Assembly (NCBI RefSeq): GCF_003612125.1 | Contig: NZ_RAWI01000046.1 | Location: forward strand, 1-36,901 | DNA length: 36,901 nucleotides | Direction of reading: 5' to 3' | DNA from: Corallococcus praedator | GTDB lineage: Bacteria; Myxococcota; Myxococcia; Myxococcales; Myxococcaceae | Part shown: positions 9,071 to 16,603 of the stretch, piece by piece | Numbering within the stretch: position 1 is the stretch's first letter | Layout: every line of letters starts with the position of its first letter | Notes under the pieces: model-generated | Told to the model about the DNA's origin: nothing | Databases searched by the model: none | The model's input: the letters and a program-made list of their open reading frames with translations, nothing else | Made by a program: the position numbers and the translations under genes

Positions 9071-9871
9071 TCAGGCCTTCCTGCCCCGGATGGCGCGCGC
9101 GGCCAGCGTGTCCAGCAGCCCCGGGGCCACGAGCTTGAGCACCATCCCCACGCGGCCGGTGAGCGTCATCACGACCTCGCGCTGGCGGCGCTCCATGGCG
9201 CGCAGGATGAGGCCCACGCAGGTGTCCACGTCCATGGTGGCGCCCTCCTCGTCGCGGGGGCTCTGTCCCAGGGGCCGGCCTTCGGCGCCCAGCGCGTTCG
9301 CGCGGATGCCGGTGGCCACGAAGCCCGGCGACACCACGAGCACGTCGGTGCCGGTGCCCATCAGCTCGATGCGCAGCGAATCGAAGAAGCCCTGCATGGC
9401 GTGCTTGCTCGCGGCGTAGCCGGTGCGCGTGGGCACGCCCGTCTTGCCCGTGAGCGAGGAGATGGCGACGAGCAATCCCTTGCGCGCCTTGAGGTGCGGC
9501 AGCGCGTGGAAGGTGCAGTACACCGCGCCCAGGTAGTTGATGCGCATCAGCCGCTCGAAGAGGCCCAGGTCCTTCACGTCCTCGAACCGCGCGTGCATGG
9601 TGATGCCCGCGTTGTTGACGAGCACGTCCACGCCGCCGAACTCGGCGACCGCACGCTCCACGAGCACGCGGCACGCCTCCGGGTCCCCCACGTCGGTGGG
9701 CACCGCCAGGGCCTTGCCTCCGGCGGCCTCGCAGCGGGCCTTCACCCGCTCCAGCGCCGCGCCGTCGCGCGCGGCCAGCGTCACGTTCGCACCCCGGGCC
9801 GCCAGGGCCACCGCCAGCGCCTCTCCGATGCCGGAGGAGGCACCGGTGACAATCACGGACTTTGCTTGCAT
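9071..9871 (-). CDS. short-chain dehydrogenase/reductase (SDR family)
   Basis: This is a classical SDR oxidoreductase of 266 aa, predicted soluble and NAD(P)-dependent, with unknown substrate. Rossmann motif TGASSGIG at residues 9-16, NNAG at 86-89, and the catalytic residues Ser138/139, Tyr152 and Lys156 (GYAASKHA) are all present. I chose ATG 9871 because CGAGGA lies about 8 nt upstream; another ATG at 9880 is in frame and only adds three residues. The gene starts about 15 nt after the stop of the ZIP-type transporter, so it is the last gene of a three-gene minus-strand run. It converges on the membrane protein ending at 9058 with only 12 nt between them and no convincing terminator. Confidence 0.9.
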   Translation of the reverse strand: MQAKSVIVTGASSGIGEALAVALAARGANVTLAARDGAALERVKARCEAAGGKALAVPTDVGDPEACRVLVERAVAEFGGVDVLVNNAGITMHARFEDVKDLGLFERLMRINYLGAVYCTFHALPHLKARKGLLVAISSLTGKTGVPTRTGYAASKHAMQGFFDSLRIELMGTGTDVLVVSPGFVATGIRANALGAEGRPLGQSPRDEEGATMDVDTCVGLILRAMERRQREVVMTLTGRVGMVLKLVAPGLLDTLAARAIRGRKA

Positions 9872-9886
9872 GGGCCGCATCCTCGC

Positions 9887-10675
9887 TCAGCGGTGGCCGC
9901 CGAGGAATCGCTCCAGGAAGTGGAGGCCGCCAATGAGGAGCAGCCCACACAGGAAGCCCACCACGCGCTGGCGCGAGTCCGGGCCCCGGCGCAGCTCCGG
10001 CAGGAGGTCCACCGCGCCGATGTAGAGGAATGAGCCTCCGGCGATGGCCAGCACGGTGCCCTGGAGCGAGGGCAGGTACCGGGTGCCCACCAGCACGGCC
10101 CCGGCGCCCACCGCGGCGGTGAGCTGCACCGCGCCCAGCGCGACGAGCGATTTCGCCCGGGACCAGCCCGCGGCGCGCAAGAGCGCGTAGTCACCCACCT
10201 CCTGAGGCAGCTCGTGGATGATGACGGCGAACGCGGTGGCGAAGCCCGCGTTGGGGGACACGAGGAAGGCAGCCGCCACGGCCGCGCCATCTCCGATGTT
10301 GTGCAGCGCATCCGACGCGAGCAGCGCCGCCGGCAGCGTGGGCGCGCCGTGCGCATGGGTGTGCCCATGCGCATGGCCATGCACGTGTCCCGCGGCGGCC
10401 TCCGCGTGGTGGTGGTGATGGCCCAGCGCCCACTCCAGGAGGGCCAGGGCGACGAAGCTGCCAAAGGCCCACGTGAAGGCGGAATCCCCGAGCGTGGCCA
10501 CGGCCTCCGGCAGCACCTCCAGGAAGACGGCGCACAGCAGGGTGCCGGCGGCGAAGGCCACCAGTGCGGGCAGCCGGCGCTGCAACCAGCGCTCGGACAG
10601 CACGCCGCCCGCGAGTCCGGCGACACCGTCCAGCCCGACGGCGATGAACACGAGCAGGACGGTCTGGGAATCCAT
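9887..10675 (-). CDS. ZIP-family divalent metal transporter
   Basis: This inner-membrane transporter of 262 aa probably imports zinc or a related divalent metal into the cytoplasm. About eight hydrophobic segments are visible. The metal-binding motifs of TM4 and TM5 are present: DALHNIGDGAAVAAAF and IIHELPQEVGDYALL (the HELPQE core). A histidine-rich loop (LGHHHHHAEAAAGHVHGHAH and onward) lies between the third and fourth helices, as in many ZIPs. The ATG at 10675 overlaps the stop of the upstream hydrolase (TGATG), giving translational coupling. Substrate is not readable from the sequence; ZIP members also carry iron or manganese. Confidence 0.9.
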   Translation of the reverse strand: MDSQTVLLVFIAVGLDGVAGLAGGVLSERWLQRRLPALVAFAAGTLLCAVFLEVLPEAVATLGDSAFTWAFGSFVALALLEWALGHHHHHAEAAAGHVHGHAHGHTHAHGAPTLPAALLASDALHNIGDGAAVAAAFLVSPNAGFATAFAVIIHELPQEVGDYALLRAAGWSRAKSLVALGAVQLTAAVGAGAVLVGTRYLPSLQGTVLAIAGGSFLYIGAVDLLPELRRGPDSRQRVVGFLCGLLLIGGLHFLERFLGGHR

Positions 10676-11451
10676 CAGGCCATCAGCCAGGCCAGCACGG
10701 CCTGGGCACTGTCCACGTGGACGAAGTGGCCCGCGTCCGGGAGGAAGGTCACGGGGCAGTCGGCGGCCTCCAGGCGCGCGACGGCGGCGTCCGGCACGTA
10801 CCGGCTGCGCCCGCCCCGGATGCAGCGCAGGGGCGGGTGGACGGGGCGCTCCACGGCGGGCCAGAGGTCCTCGACGTTGACGCGCTTGTGCAGGCGGAAG
10901 AGGGCGTCGCGGTCGAATCTCCAGCGCACGCCGTCGCCGTCGGGCACCAGGTTCATGAGCAGCCAGTCGGACAGGCCTTCGGACAGGCCGCGTCCTGTGA
11001 GGTCCGCGCGCAGGGCCCGGCGGTTGTCGGCGCGGGGCGGGGCCTGCATGAGGATGTCCAGGACGAAGCCGCTCTCCGACAGGTCCAGGGGCACTGGACC
11101 GGGGGCGATGTCCAGCAGGCTGACGCTGCCCACGCGGTCGGAGGCGTGGAGGCTCGCGGAGAGTGACACGCGGCCGCCCAGCGAGTGGCCCACCCAGTCG
11201 ATGGCGCCGGTGAAGCCCTGGGCGTCCAGCGTGTCCACGACGTCGCGGGCGAGCGTGGACAGGTCCGCGTCCGCGGGCAGGGCGGGGGACTGGCCGTGGC
11301 CGGTGAGGTCGGGCAGGAGGATGCGGCGGCGCGGGTCGGCCTGCGTCCACGCGACCGCGAGCGAGCGCAGGTTGCGACCGCTGCCAAGGAAGCCATGCAG
11401 CAGCACCGTGGGCACGTCGCCCGTGCCGACCTGAAAACTTTCGAGCACCAC
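10675..11451 (-). CDS. alpha/beta-fold hydrolase, MenH-like
   Basis: A soluble alpha/beta hydrolase of 258 aa. The oxyanion-hole motif LLHGFLGSG, the nucleophile elbow VGHSLGGR and a C-terminal catalytic histidine in DAGHFVHVDS are clear. The phrase IRGGRSRYV resembles the acid-residue region of MenH-type (SHCHC synthase) and related esterases, but no menaquinone gene is near, so substrate is open. The frame is open far upstream. I chose GTG 11451 because AAGGTGG lies 7 nt before it and the sequence immediately enters the first beta strand; ATG 11505 or 11520 would add a Gly-rich extension with no ribosome-binding site and leave almost no promoter space for the divergent gene. It overlaps the ZIP gene start. 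Confidence 0.85.
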   Translation of the reverse strand: MVLESFQVGTGDVPTVLLHGFLGSGRNLRSLAVAWTQADPRRRILLPDLTGHGQSPALPADADLSTLARDVVDTLDAQGFTGAIDWVGHSLGGRVSLSASLHASDRVGSVSLLDIAPGPVPLDLSESGFVLDILMQAPPRADNRRALRADLTGRGLSEGLSDWLLMNLVPDGDGVRWRFDRDALFRLHKRVNVEDLWPAVERPVHPPLRCIRGGRSRYVPDAAVARLEAADCPVTFLPDAGHFVHVDSAQAVLAWLMA

Positions 11452-11538
11452 GCCACCACCACCTTGTCCGCGTGCCTTGACCCAGGGCACGTCGTGCCGC
11501 TTCATACCGCGAACACCCATCCCGTCGAGGTGAACCCG

Positions 11539-12087
11539 GTGCCTTCCGTCTCCTTGTTGTTGCTGACGCTCGCCGCCAACCCCGCCGCGCCCGTGCCTCC
11601 TGCCCCCGCCGACCCGAAGGTGGCGGTGGCCACGGTGCTGGACGACTGGCACCGCGCGGCGGCTGCGGCGAACGAAGCGCGCTACTTCGCGCTCTTCACG
11701 CCGGACGCGGTCTTCATGGGCACGGACGGGACGGAGCGCTGGACGGTGGACCAGTTCCGCGTGTGGTCCAAGCCGTTCTTCTCCAAGGGCAAGGCCTGGA
11801 GCTTCAAGTCGGTGTCGCGCAACGTCTTCCTGTCGAAGGACGGCCAGACGGCGTGGTTCGACGAAGCGCTGGACACGCCCAACCTGGGCCCGGCGCGTGG
11901 CAGCGGTGTGTTGGTGAAGGAGCCCGCCGGGTGGCGCATCGCCCAGTACAACCTCTCCGTCCCCATCCCCAACGACCTGATGGGCGAAGTCACCAACCGC
12001 GTGGCCGCGTACACCAAGGCGAAGGCGGCCCAGACCACCACCCCGGCGACGCCCGCGCCGAAGACGACGCCCGCGCCAAAGCCGTGA
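11539..12087 (+). CDS. secreted NTF2-like (SnoaL/DUF4440-type) protein
   Basis: The product is a 182-aa protein with a short hydrophobic N-terminus (residues 1-15) that looks like a signal peptide, followed by an NTF2-like fold of the SnoaL/YybH kind. Evidence is the pattern DWHRAAAAANEARYFALF, then DAVFMGTDGTERW, VDQFRVWSKPFF and, at the end, GWRIAQYNLSVPIPND, which is the usual order in this superfamily. The C-terminal 20 residues are a Thr/Pro/Ala tail (TTPATPAPKT). GTG 11539 is preferred over GTG 11530 because GAGG ends 8 nt before it. It is divergent from the hydrolase with 87 nt between starts. These proteins can be enzymes or binding modules; no active-site assignment is possible. Confidence 0.75.
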   Translation: MPSVSLLLLTLAANPAAPVPPAPADPKVAVATVLDDWHRAAAAANEARYFALFTPDAVFMGTDGTERWTVDQFRVWSKPFFSKGKAWSFKSVSRNVFLSKDGQTAWFDEALDTPNLGPARGSGVLVKEPAGWRIAQYNLSVPIPNDLMGEVTNRVAAYTKAKAAQTTTPATPAPKTTPAPKP

Positions 12088-12097
12088 GGGGCTGGCT

Positions 12098-12856
12098 TCA
12101 GCGCCAGTGATACAGGAAGGAAGCGCTGGGAACGAAGGCGGGCACGTCCTGTCCCTGCAATTGCATTCCGGCGAGGACCCCCAGGTCCACGGACCACCGT
12201 GGACCCATGAGCCGTGCGCCCGCCGTCGCGAAGGCGAAGGCATCGGCGATTCCTCGCGCCGGTGAGATGGCGGCTTCGCCCGCGAGGCCCCAGTGCTCGC
12301 CCATGCGCAGGAAGCCCCCCAGCATGGGCAGCACCATCAGGCCCCCCTCTTCGTCAGTGGCCCAGGCGTAGATGGGCTGGACCGTGAGGGAGAGGTTCGC
12401 GTCGCCCGTCCCGTAGGTGAGGGTGCCGTAGGCGGCGACGGCGTTGTAGAGCCCCCACGAGCCCGGGAAGTCGCTGTCGTAGGAGCCTCCCTGGACACCG
12501 AAGGCCAGATGCAGCTTCTCGGTCAGGGGCGTGGTCAGCTTGATGCCACCGAGGAGGCTGAAGGAGGTGTCACGGAACATCACCTGGAAGGGGATGGCCG
12601 AGGCAAGGTGCACGGACACGCGCTCGCTCAGGCCCACCTCCGCGACGGTGGCGAAGAGCGCCTGCTGTCCGATGAAACCCTCTCCCGCGTGAAGCGGAAG
12701 CGCCGTGGATCCGGTGAGGCCGCGCGTGCGGGAGGGATTCTCGAACCAGCCGCTGGATGAGGATGGAAGTGGCGCCTCGCCCGGCTCCTGGGCGCTGGCG
12801 GAAGCGCCGGGGAGGGCCAGCCACAACATGAACAGACAGATGCAACGTGGTGTCAT
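12098..12856 (-). CDS. secreted/outer-membrane protein, tandem paralogue A
   Basis: This is a 252-aa exported protein with a signal peptide ending near ASASAQEP, followed by a Ser-rich linker (PLPSSSSGW). The remainder alternates hydrophobic and polar residues in short strands, is rich in Gly/aromatics, and ends in SFLYHWR. This is suggestive of a small outer-membrane beta-barrel, although the terminal residue is Arg rather than Phe. It is clearly a duplicate of the neighbouring upstream gene: RTRGL(T/L)GSTALPLH, GEGFIGQQALFATVAEVGLS and VMVLPMLGGF-type blocks are shared. Start ATG 12856 has AGGGGG 5 nt upstream. No enzyme motif is visible and function is unknown. Confidence 0.7.
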   Translation of the reverse strand: MTPRCICLFMLWLALPGASASAQEPGEAPLPSSSSGWFENPSRTRGLTGSTALPLHAGEGFIGQQALFATVAEVGLSERVSVHLASAIPFQVMFRDTSFSLLGGIKLTTPLTEKLHLAFGVQGGSYDSDFPGSWGLYNAVAAYGTLTYGTGDANLSLTVQPIYAWATDEEGGLMVLPMLGGFLRMGEHWGLAGEAAISPARGIADAFAFATAGARLMGPRWSVDLGVLAGMQLQGQDVPAFVPSASFLYHWR

Positions 12857-12921
12857 TGTTTCCCCCTCGTGGTGGCGCGCCCCATACGCAACCCCCATGC
12901 CAGGGAAGGCTGTCTCAGGAT

Positions 12922-12945
12922 GCGGTGGGGATTTCGCCCCACCGC
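12922..12945. terminator. perfect 9-bp hairpin between the duplicated genes
   Basis: GCGGTGGGG (12922-12930) pairs perfectly with CCCCACCGC (12937-12945) around a 6-nt loop. It lies 66 nt upstream of paralogue A and 78 nt downstream of paralogue B, on the transcribed minus strand. It has no T-run, so it may be a terminator for B or a leader structure for A. Confidence 0.45.
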
Positions 12946-13023
12946 GTTCAACGGGTTCCTGACAGCCACGTCATGCCGCCACGGATTCCTAGCGAGGCAT
13001 CATCCAGCCGGTGCTTCGTTGGC

Positions 13024-13773
13024 TCAGCGCCAGTGAAACAGGAATGAGCCTCCGGGCAGCACGGAGGGTCGGTCCGCGTCCTTCCATTTCTGTTCGGCGA
13101 GGACCCCCAGGTCCAGCGACCAGTGCCGTCCCATGAACCGCGCGCCCGCCGTCGCGAAGCCGAACGCGCCGCTGACGCCATCGACCGGGGAGAGCGCGAC
13201 CTCTCCCGCGAGGCCCCAGTGCTCCCCCAGCCGGACGAAGCCTCCCAGCATGGGCAGCACCATCACGCTCCCGGAGTGGAAGCTTCCCCAGGCGACGAAG
13301 GGCTGGACCGTGAGCGATACATGGGCGTCACCCGTTCCGTACGTGAGGATGCCGTAGACCGCGACGGCGTTGAGCGTCTGCAATTCGTAGAGGTCGCTGT
13401 CGAAGCTGCCTCCCTGGACGCCGAACGCCAGATGCAGCCGCTCGGTCAGCGGACGCGTCACCTTGATGCCCCCCATGAGGCTGAAGGGCACGTCGCTGAA
13501 GGTCCGGGCCAGTGCGACGACGGGGACGGCCGAGGCCACGCTCACGGATACGCGCTCGCTCAGGCCCACCTCCGCGACGGTGGCGAAGAGCGCCTGCTGC
13601 CCGATGAAGCCCTCTCCCTCATGCAGCGGAAGCGCGGTCGAACCGAGCAGCCCGCGCGTGCGGGCGGGATTCTCGAACCAGGCGCTGGACGAAGACGGCA
13701 CAGGCTCCCCGGCGCTCGCGGACGCGCCAGGGAGGAGCCACCACAACAGCATCAGACAACCGAAACGCAGCAT
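13024..13773 (-). CDS. secreted/outer-membrane protein, tandem paralogue B
   Basis: This is a 249-aa exported protein and the tandem duplicate of the gene at 12098-12856. It has a signal peptide (LRFGCLMLLWWLLPGASASA), a PSSSSAW linker, then a strand-rich body ending SFLFHWR. Compared with paralogue A it differs most in the loops, for example residues after SAVPVVAL and around DSDLYELQT, while the strand cores are conserved; that is the usual pattern for a small beta-barrel. ATG 13773 is chosen since GGAG lies 8 nt upstream and it aligns with paralogue A; GTG 13779 is two codons earlier and possible. No catalytic motif is visible. Confidence 0.7.
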   Translation of the reverse strand: MLRFGCLMLLWWLLPGASASAGEPVPSSSSAWFENPARTRGLLGSTALPLHEGEGFIGQQALFATVAEVGLSERVSVSVASAVPVVALARTFSDVPFSLMGGIKVTRPLTERLHLAFGVQGGSFDSDLYELQTLNAVAVYGILTYGTGDAHVSLTVQPFVAWGSFHSGSVMVLPMLGGFVRLGEHWGLAGEVALSPVDGVSGAFGFATAGARFMGRHWSLDLGVLAEQKWKDADRPSVLPGGSFLFHWR

Positions 13774-13937
13774 CTTCACTTCTCCCCCTCGTGGTGGCGC
13801 GCCTCCAAGGCAACCCCCATGCCACGGGGCACGAGCGCAGGGGCCACGAGGGAGTTCGCTCCGCCGCGCCCTCCTGGATCCGGACACGCGCGTCATGGCG
13901 CCATGGATTCACCACGGCCCTGACGCCGAGGAGACGC

Positions 13938-14666
13938 TCAGACCGCGGTCCAACCACCGTCGATGTCGATGACCTGCCCGGTGGCGTAGGAGCACGTCGC
14001 GAGGAAGCAGGCCGCGTCCGCCATGTCCCGGACGGTGCCCGGACGCTTGAGGGGGATGTTGCTCACGAGCGCGTCCATGAACGCGCCCAACTGCTCGGGC
14101 GGAACACCCCAGTCGATGTCCGTGTCGCGGGTCAGCCCCGGAGACAGGACGTTGACGCGGATGCCCTTGGGCGCGAGCTCGACCGCGAGCGAGCGGCCCA
14201 TGGCATTGACCGCGCCGCACAGGCCCGCGCCACCGGAGTAGTTCACCAGGGCGGCGTGCCCGGCGATGCCGGAGCAGAGGATGATGGCGCTGCCCGCGGC
14301 CATCTTCGGCACCGCGTAGTGACAGGCGGAGAGCTGGCCGAAGAACCGGTCGTTGAACAGGTCCCTCCACGCCTTCGAAGGCACGGCCTCCACCGGCCCG
14401 AACACGGCGCCCCCGGCGCACGTCACCAACAGGTCCACGCGCGGCACGGAGTCGATGAGCCGCTTCACCTGCGCGTCGTCCCCCACGTCCGTCACCACGC
14501 CCCGGACGCCATGCCCCAACTGCGCCGCCGCATCCTCCAGGCGTTGCTGGCGGCGTCCGGCGATGACCACCTCCGCGCCTTCTCGCGCGAAGCGCTCCGC
14601 GATCGCCAGCCCGATGCCCGTGCCGCCGCCCGTGATGACCGCGATCTTCCCGTCCAATGCTCCCAT
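13938..14666 (-). CDS. SDR-family protein lacking the YxxxK motif
   Basis: This is a 242-aa Rossmann-fold SDR homologue. The cofactor motif TGGGTGIG (residues 12-19) and the C-terminal IDIDGGWTAV are typical. The NNAG motif is replaced by TCAGG (82-86). The helix that normally starts with YxxxK reads VNYSGGAGLCGAVNAMGRSL: aligned to GAVNA, the Lys position is Cys150 and the only nearby Tyr (143) is out of register. Ser132 is retained. Catalysis by the normal route is therefore doubtful; it may bind a cofactor or ligand without classical reduction, or use a variant site. Start ATG 14666 has GGGAGG 5-6 nt upstream; an open frame further upstream overlaps the divergent gene and is not credible. 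It precedes the two paralogous secreted genes on the same strand. Confidence 0.85.
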   Translation of the reverse strand: MGALDGKIAVITGGGTGIGLAIAERFAREGAEVVIAGRRQQRLEDAAAQLGHGVRGVVTDVGDDAQVKRLIDSVPRVDLLVTCAGGAVFGPVEAVPSKAWRDLFNDRFFGQLSACHYAVPKMAAGSAIILCSGIAGHAALVNYSGGAGLCGAVNAMGRSLAVELAPKGIRVNVLSPGLTRDTDIDWGVPPEQLGAFMDALVSNIPLKRPGTVRDMADAACFLATCSYATGQVIDIDGGWTAV

Positions 14667-14826
14667 CACTGCCTCCCATGAAAGGAAAACACTGACAGCA
14701 AAGCATGACGGTCCCAACGGACACAGCGGGTTTGTCTTCACCCGGCCGCAATCCCAGGCGCCCACGCGGCATGGTGGATGCAATCGCTTTCCCGCGCAGC
14801 ATCCCCCTCTCCTCGGAGCAACGCGC

Positions 14827-15624
14827 ATGGCCATGCGATGGAAGAACCGCGGTTCAATCGTTCGTAACGCACTCGGACTCGGACTGGGAGTCGGACTCCT
14901 GCTCGCCGCGACGCCGGGCATCGCCAGCGACGCGAAGGGCGAGGGCTGCGCGTGGTTCTCCGGCATCGAGCACTGCCCGCTCGACGCCTCGGAGCTGTAC
15001 GCCTCGGATGAAGGGCTCGTGGTCAAGAGCACGGATGGCAAGCAGAGCGGCGTGACGCTGGACCTGAAGGACGCCTCCGGGTGGGATGCCTGGCTGAGCC
15101 CGCTGGAGCCGGACTGGGACAGCCGCATGGTGCTGACCTTCACCGGGACCCAGCCGGACGGCGCCCCGGAGCTGCTCGAGCGGGTGGTCGTCGCGCGCTC
15201 GAAGGAAGAGGACCTGGGCGCCCTCTACGTGGACCCCTCGGTCCACGGCGCGTCCACCTACACCGTGAGGGGCTACAACGGCGGGAAGCTGGCCTTCGAA
15301 CGCTTCGGCGTGGTGCCCGTCCAGGAGAAGCTCGCGGGTCCGGGCGGTATCGCGCAGGCCTCCCGGCTGGTGGCCTTCCCAGGCAAGTGGAGCAGCGGCC
15401 ACAGTGTCATCGAGGGCCCCAACGGGGAGACCTGCACGCCGGGCCTGGACTTCCCGAACCCCCGCCCTGTCCGCTTCCCCGACCGCACCTTCTCGGTCGC
15501 GGTGGACCTCGTCACCGTCCAGCCCGAGGGCGTCGCGCTCAAGTCCCGCACGCTCCGTGAAGTCAGCCTCCAGGGGTTCGGCCTGGAGAGCTTCACCCTC
15601 CAGAAGGAAGTGCGCACGCCCTGA
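14827..15624 (+). CDS. secreted protein of unknown function
   Basis: I do not recognise this 265-aa protein. Residues 1-38 form a long signal peptide (basic MAMRWKNRGSIVRN, then a Gly/Leu-rich core ending PGIASDAKG). The mature part begins with two closely spaced cysteines (GCAWFSGIEHCP), likely a disulfide, and has one further Cys (GETCTPG). The rest is strand-rich with many Val/Thr/Gly, consistent with a beta-sandwich. ATG 14827 is preferred, with GGAG about 9 nt upstream; ATG 14833 is two codons later. The gene is divergent from the SDR at 14666 with 160 nt between them that should hold both promoters; nothing else is visible there. Confidence 0.65.
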   Translation: MAMRWKNRGSIVRNALGLGLGVGLLLAATPGIASDAKGEGCAWFSGIEHCPLDASELYASDEGLVVKSTDGKQSGVTLDLKDASGWDAWLSPLEPDWDSRMVLTFTGTQPDGAPELLERVVVARSKEEDLGALYVDPSVHGASTYTVRGYNGGKLAFERFGVVPVQEKLAGPGGIAQASRLVAFPGKWSSGHSVIEGPNGETCTPGLDFPNPRPVRFPDRTFSVAVDLVTVQPEGVALKSRTLREVSLQGFGLESFTLQKEVRTP

Positions 15625-15787
15625 TGTCCGGCACGGGCTGGATTCAGGGCCTTCCGCGTGTAGCGGGATGCGCTACGAATCCGGCGCTGTGTGTGGCCAT
15701 TCCTGTCACAGCCCGCGGGCCCTGGAAGCAGCGTCGTCCCTGAGCTGTGATTGGCATCTGGGATGCACTGGTCCCGAAACGACGAGT

Positions 15788-15816
15788 GGCGTTCCCGTGT
15801 CCCCCACGGGAACGCC
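15788..15816. terminator. perfect 12-bp hairpin with 5-nt loop
   Basis: GGCGTTCCCGTG (15788-15799) pairs perfectly with CACGGGAACGCC (15805-15816), loop TCCCC, followed by TTTCCC. It lies 171 nt after the preceding stop and 34 nt before the next ATG. It could terminate the upstream gene or be a 5' leader structure of the downstream gene. A smaller hairpin, GTAGCG/CGCTAC (15660-15676), sits closer to the upstream stop. Confidence 0.65.
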
Positions 15817-15850
15817 TTTCCCTCCTCGTCATTTCCCAGAAGGTGCCCCC

Positions 15851-16507
15851 ATGACTCGAAAGTTCGTCCAGGCGTTCTCCCTTGTCGCGGCGCTGGTCCT
15901 GACCTCCACCACGGCCATCGCCGGTGAGCGGCTGGCGGCGTACCTGCCGCGCCTCGACGCCCCGAAGGCTCCCACGCTGGAGTGCACGGACCCCCGCGCC
16001 CAGTTGCATGCAGCGGCCAAAGAGGCCGGCGTGGACATCAACCCCGAAGAGACCGTCGTCGTGTCGAAGGACGGCATGACGTTCGCTGGCAGCAGCATCG
16101 CCGGCTTCGAGCAGGTCCCCGCCTCCGCGCTGCCCGAAGGCGCGGACTTCGGCTTCACCTACCTGGACGCGCCGCAGGCGGGCATCCCCGCCGGCTACTA
16201 CAAGCTGCGCGCGCGTGCGGCCGCCGAGGACATCCAGGTGGGCGAGTACCGCGGTGAGGTGGACGTCATCGACGCGTCCGGCAAGGCCGTGGCCCGCCTG
16301 CCCGCGACGATGCAGACCTCCTCCGTGGAGGTGCCGCAGCCGCTGCCCTTCGCGCGCACCACGGTGGACGCGCAGTTCCGGCAGACGAACCTCATGGGTG
16401 GGCGGCCTGATCAGCTCTCCCGCTACCACCACTCGCTGATCATCATCTACCACTGCCCCAACGGCACCACGATCATCATCTTCATCGACTACTGGGATTG
16501 GTACTGA
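15851..16507 (+). CDS. secreted protein with aromatic, strongly hydrophobic C-terminus
   Basis: This is a 218-aa exported protein of unknown family. The signal peptide is residues 1-24 (MTRKFVQAFSLVAALVLTST, cleavage near AIAG). The middle is a strand-rich domain (about 60-170) with EYRGEVDVIDASGKAVARL-like strands, similar in feel to a small carboxypeptidase-regulatory or bacterial beta-sandwich domain. The last 27 residues are odd: HHSLIIIYHCPNGTTIIIFI followed by DYWDWY, two Ile-rich strands joined by a PNGT turn with one Cys and four aromatic residues at the very end. Start ATG 15851 has AAGG 8 nt upstream. A strong hairpin lies 34 nt before the start and a strong terminator follows the stop. 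Confidence 0.65.
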   Translation: MTRKFVQAFSLVAALVLTSTTAIAGERLAAYLPRLDAPKAPTLECTDPRAQLHAAAKEAGVDINPEETVVVSKDGMTFAGSSIAGFEQVPASALPEGADFGFTYLDAPQAGIPAGYYKLRARAAAEDIQVGEYRGEVDVIDASGKAVARLPATMQTSSVEVPQPLPFARTTVDAQFRQTNLMGGRPDQLSRYHHSLIIIYHCPNGTTIIIFIDYWDWY

Positions 16508-16542
16508 ACCGCCCTTCGCGGCCCGTCTGAATGAGTGAACCC

Positions 16543-16581
16543 CGGCCCCGGAAGCGCGAATCCCACGCGCCTTCGGGGCCG
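16543..16581. terminator. strong bidirectional terminator between convergent genes
   Basis: The left arm at 16543-16558 (CGGCCCCGGAAGCGCG) and right arm at 16566-16581 (CGCGCCTTCGGGGCCG) pair over 16 positions with one mismatch and one G-T pair, loop of 7 nt, then GTGTTTCC. It sits between the stops of the secreted-protein gene (16507) and the convergent hydrolase (16604), so it can serve both. Confidence 0.75.
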
Positions 16582-16603
16582 AGGTGTTTCCAGTCCCGTC
16601 ACT

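Larger units (their letters stand above)
12857..13905 (-). repeat. duplicated upstream regions of the two paralogues
   Basis: The sequence before paralogue A (about 12857-12993) and that before paralogue B (about 13774-13905) share long blocks: CCCCCTCGTGGTGGCGCGCC, then CAACCCCCATGCCA, later TTCGC-CC-CCGCG, and finally CGTCATG-CGCCA-GGATTC. The duplication therefore covered about 130 nt of upstream DNA as well as the coding region. The coordinates given span both upstream copies and paralogue B between them. Confidence 0.6.

Noticed and set aside
11452-12243. Upstream extension of the alpha/beta hydrolase frame on the minus strand
   Set aside because: It overlaps the divergent NTF2-like gene; GTG 11451 with AAGGTGG at 7 nt is a better start.
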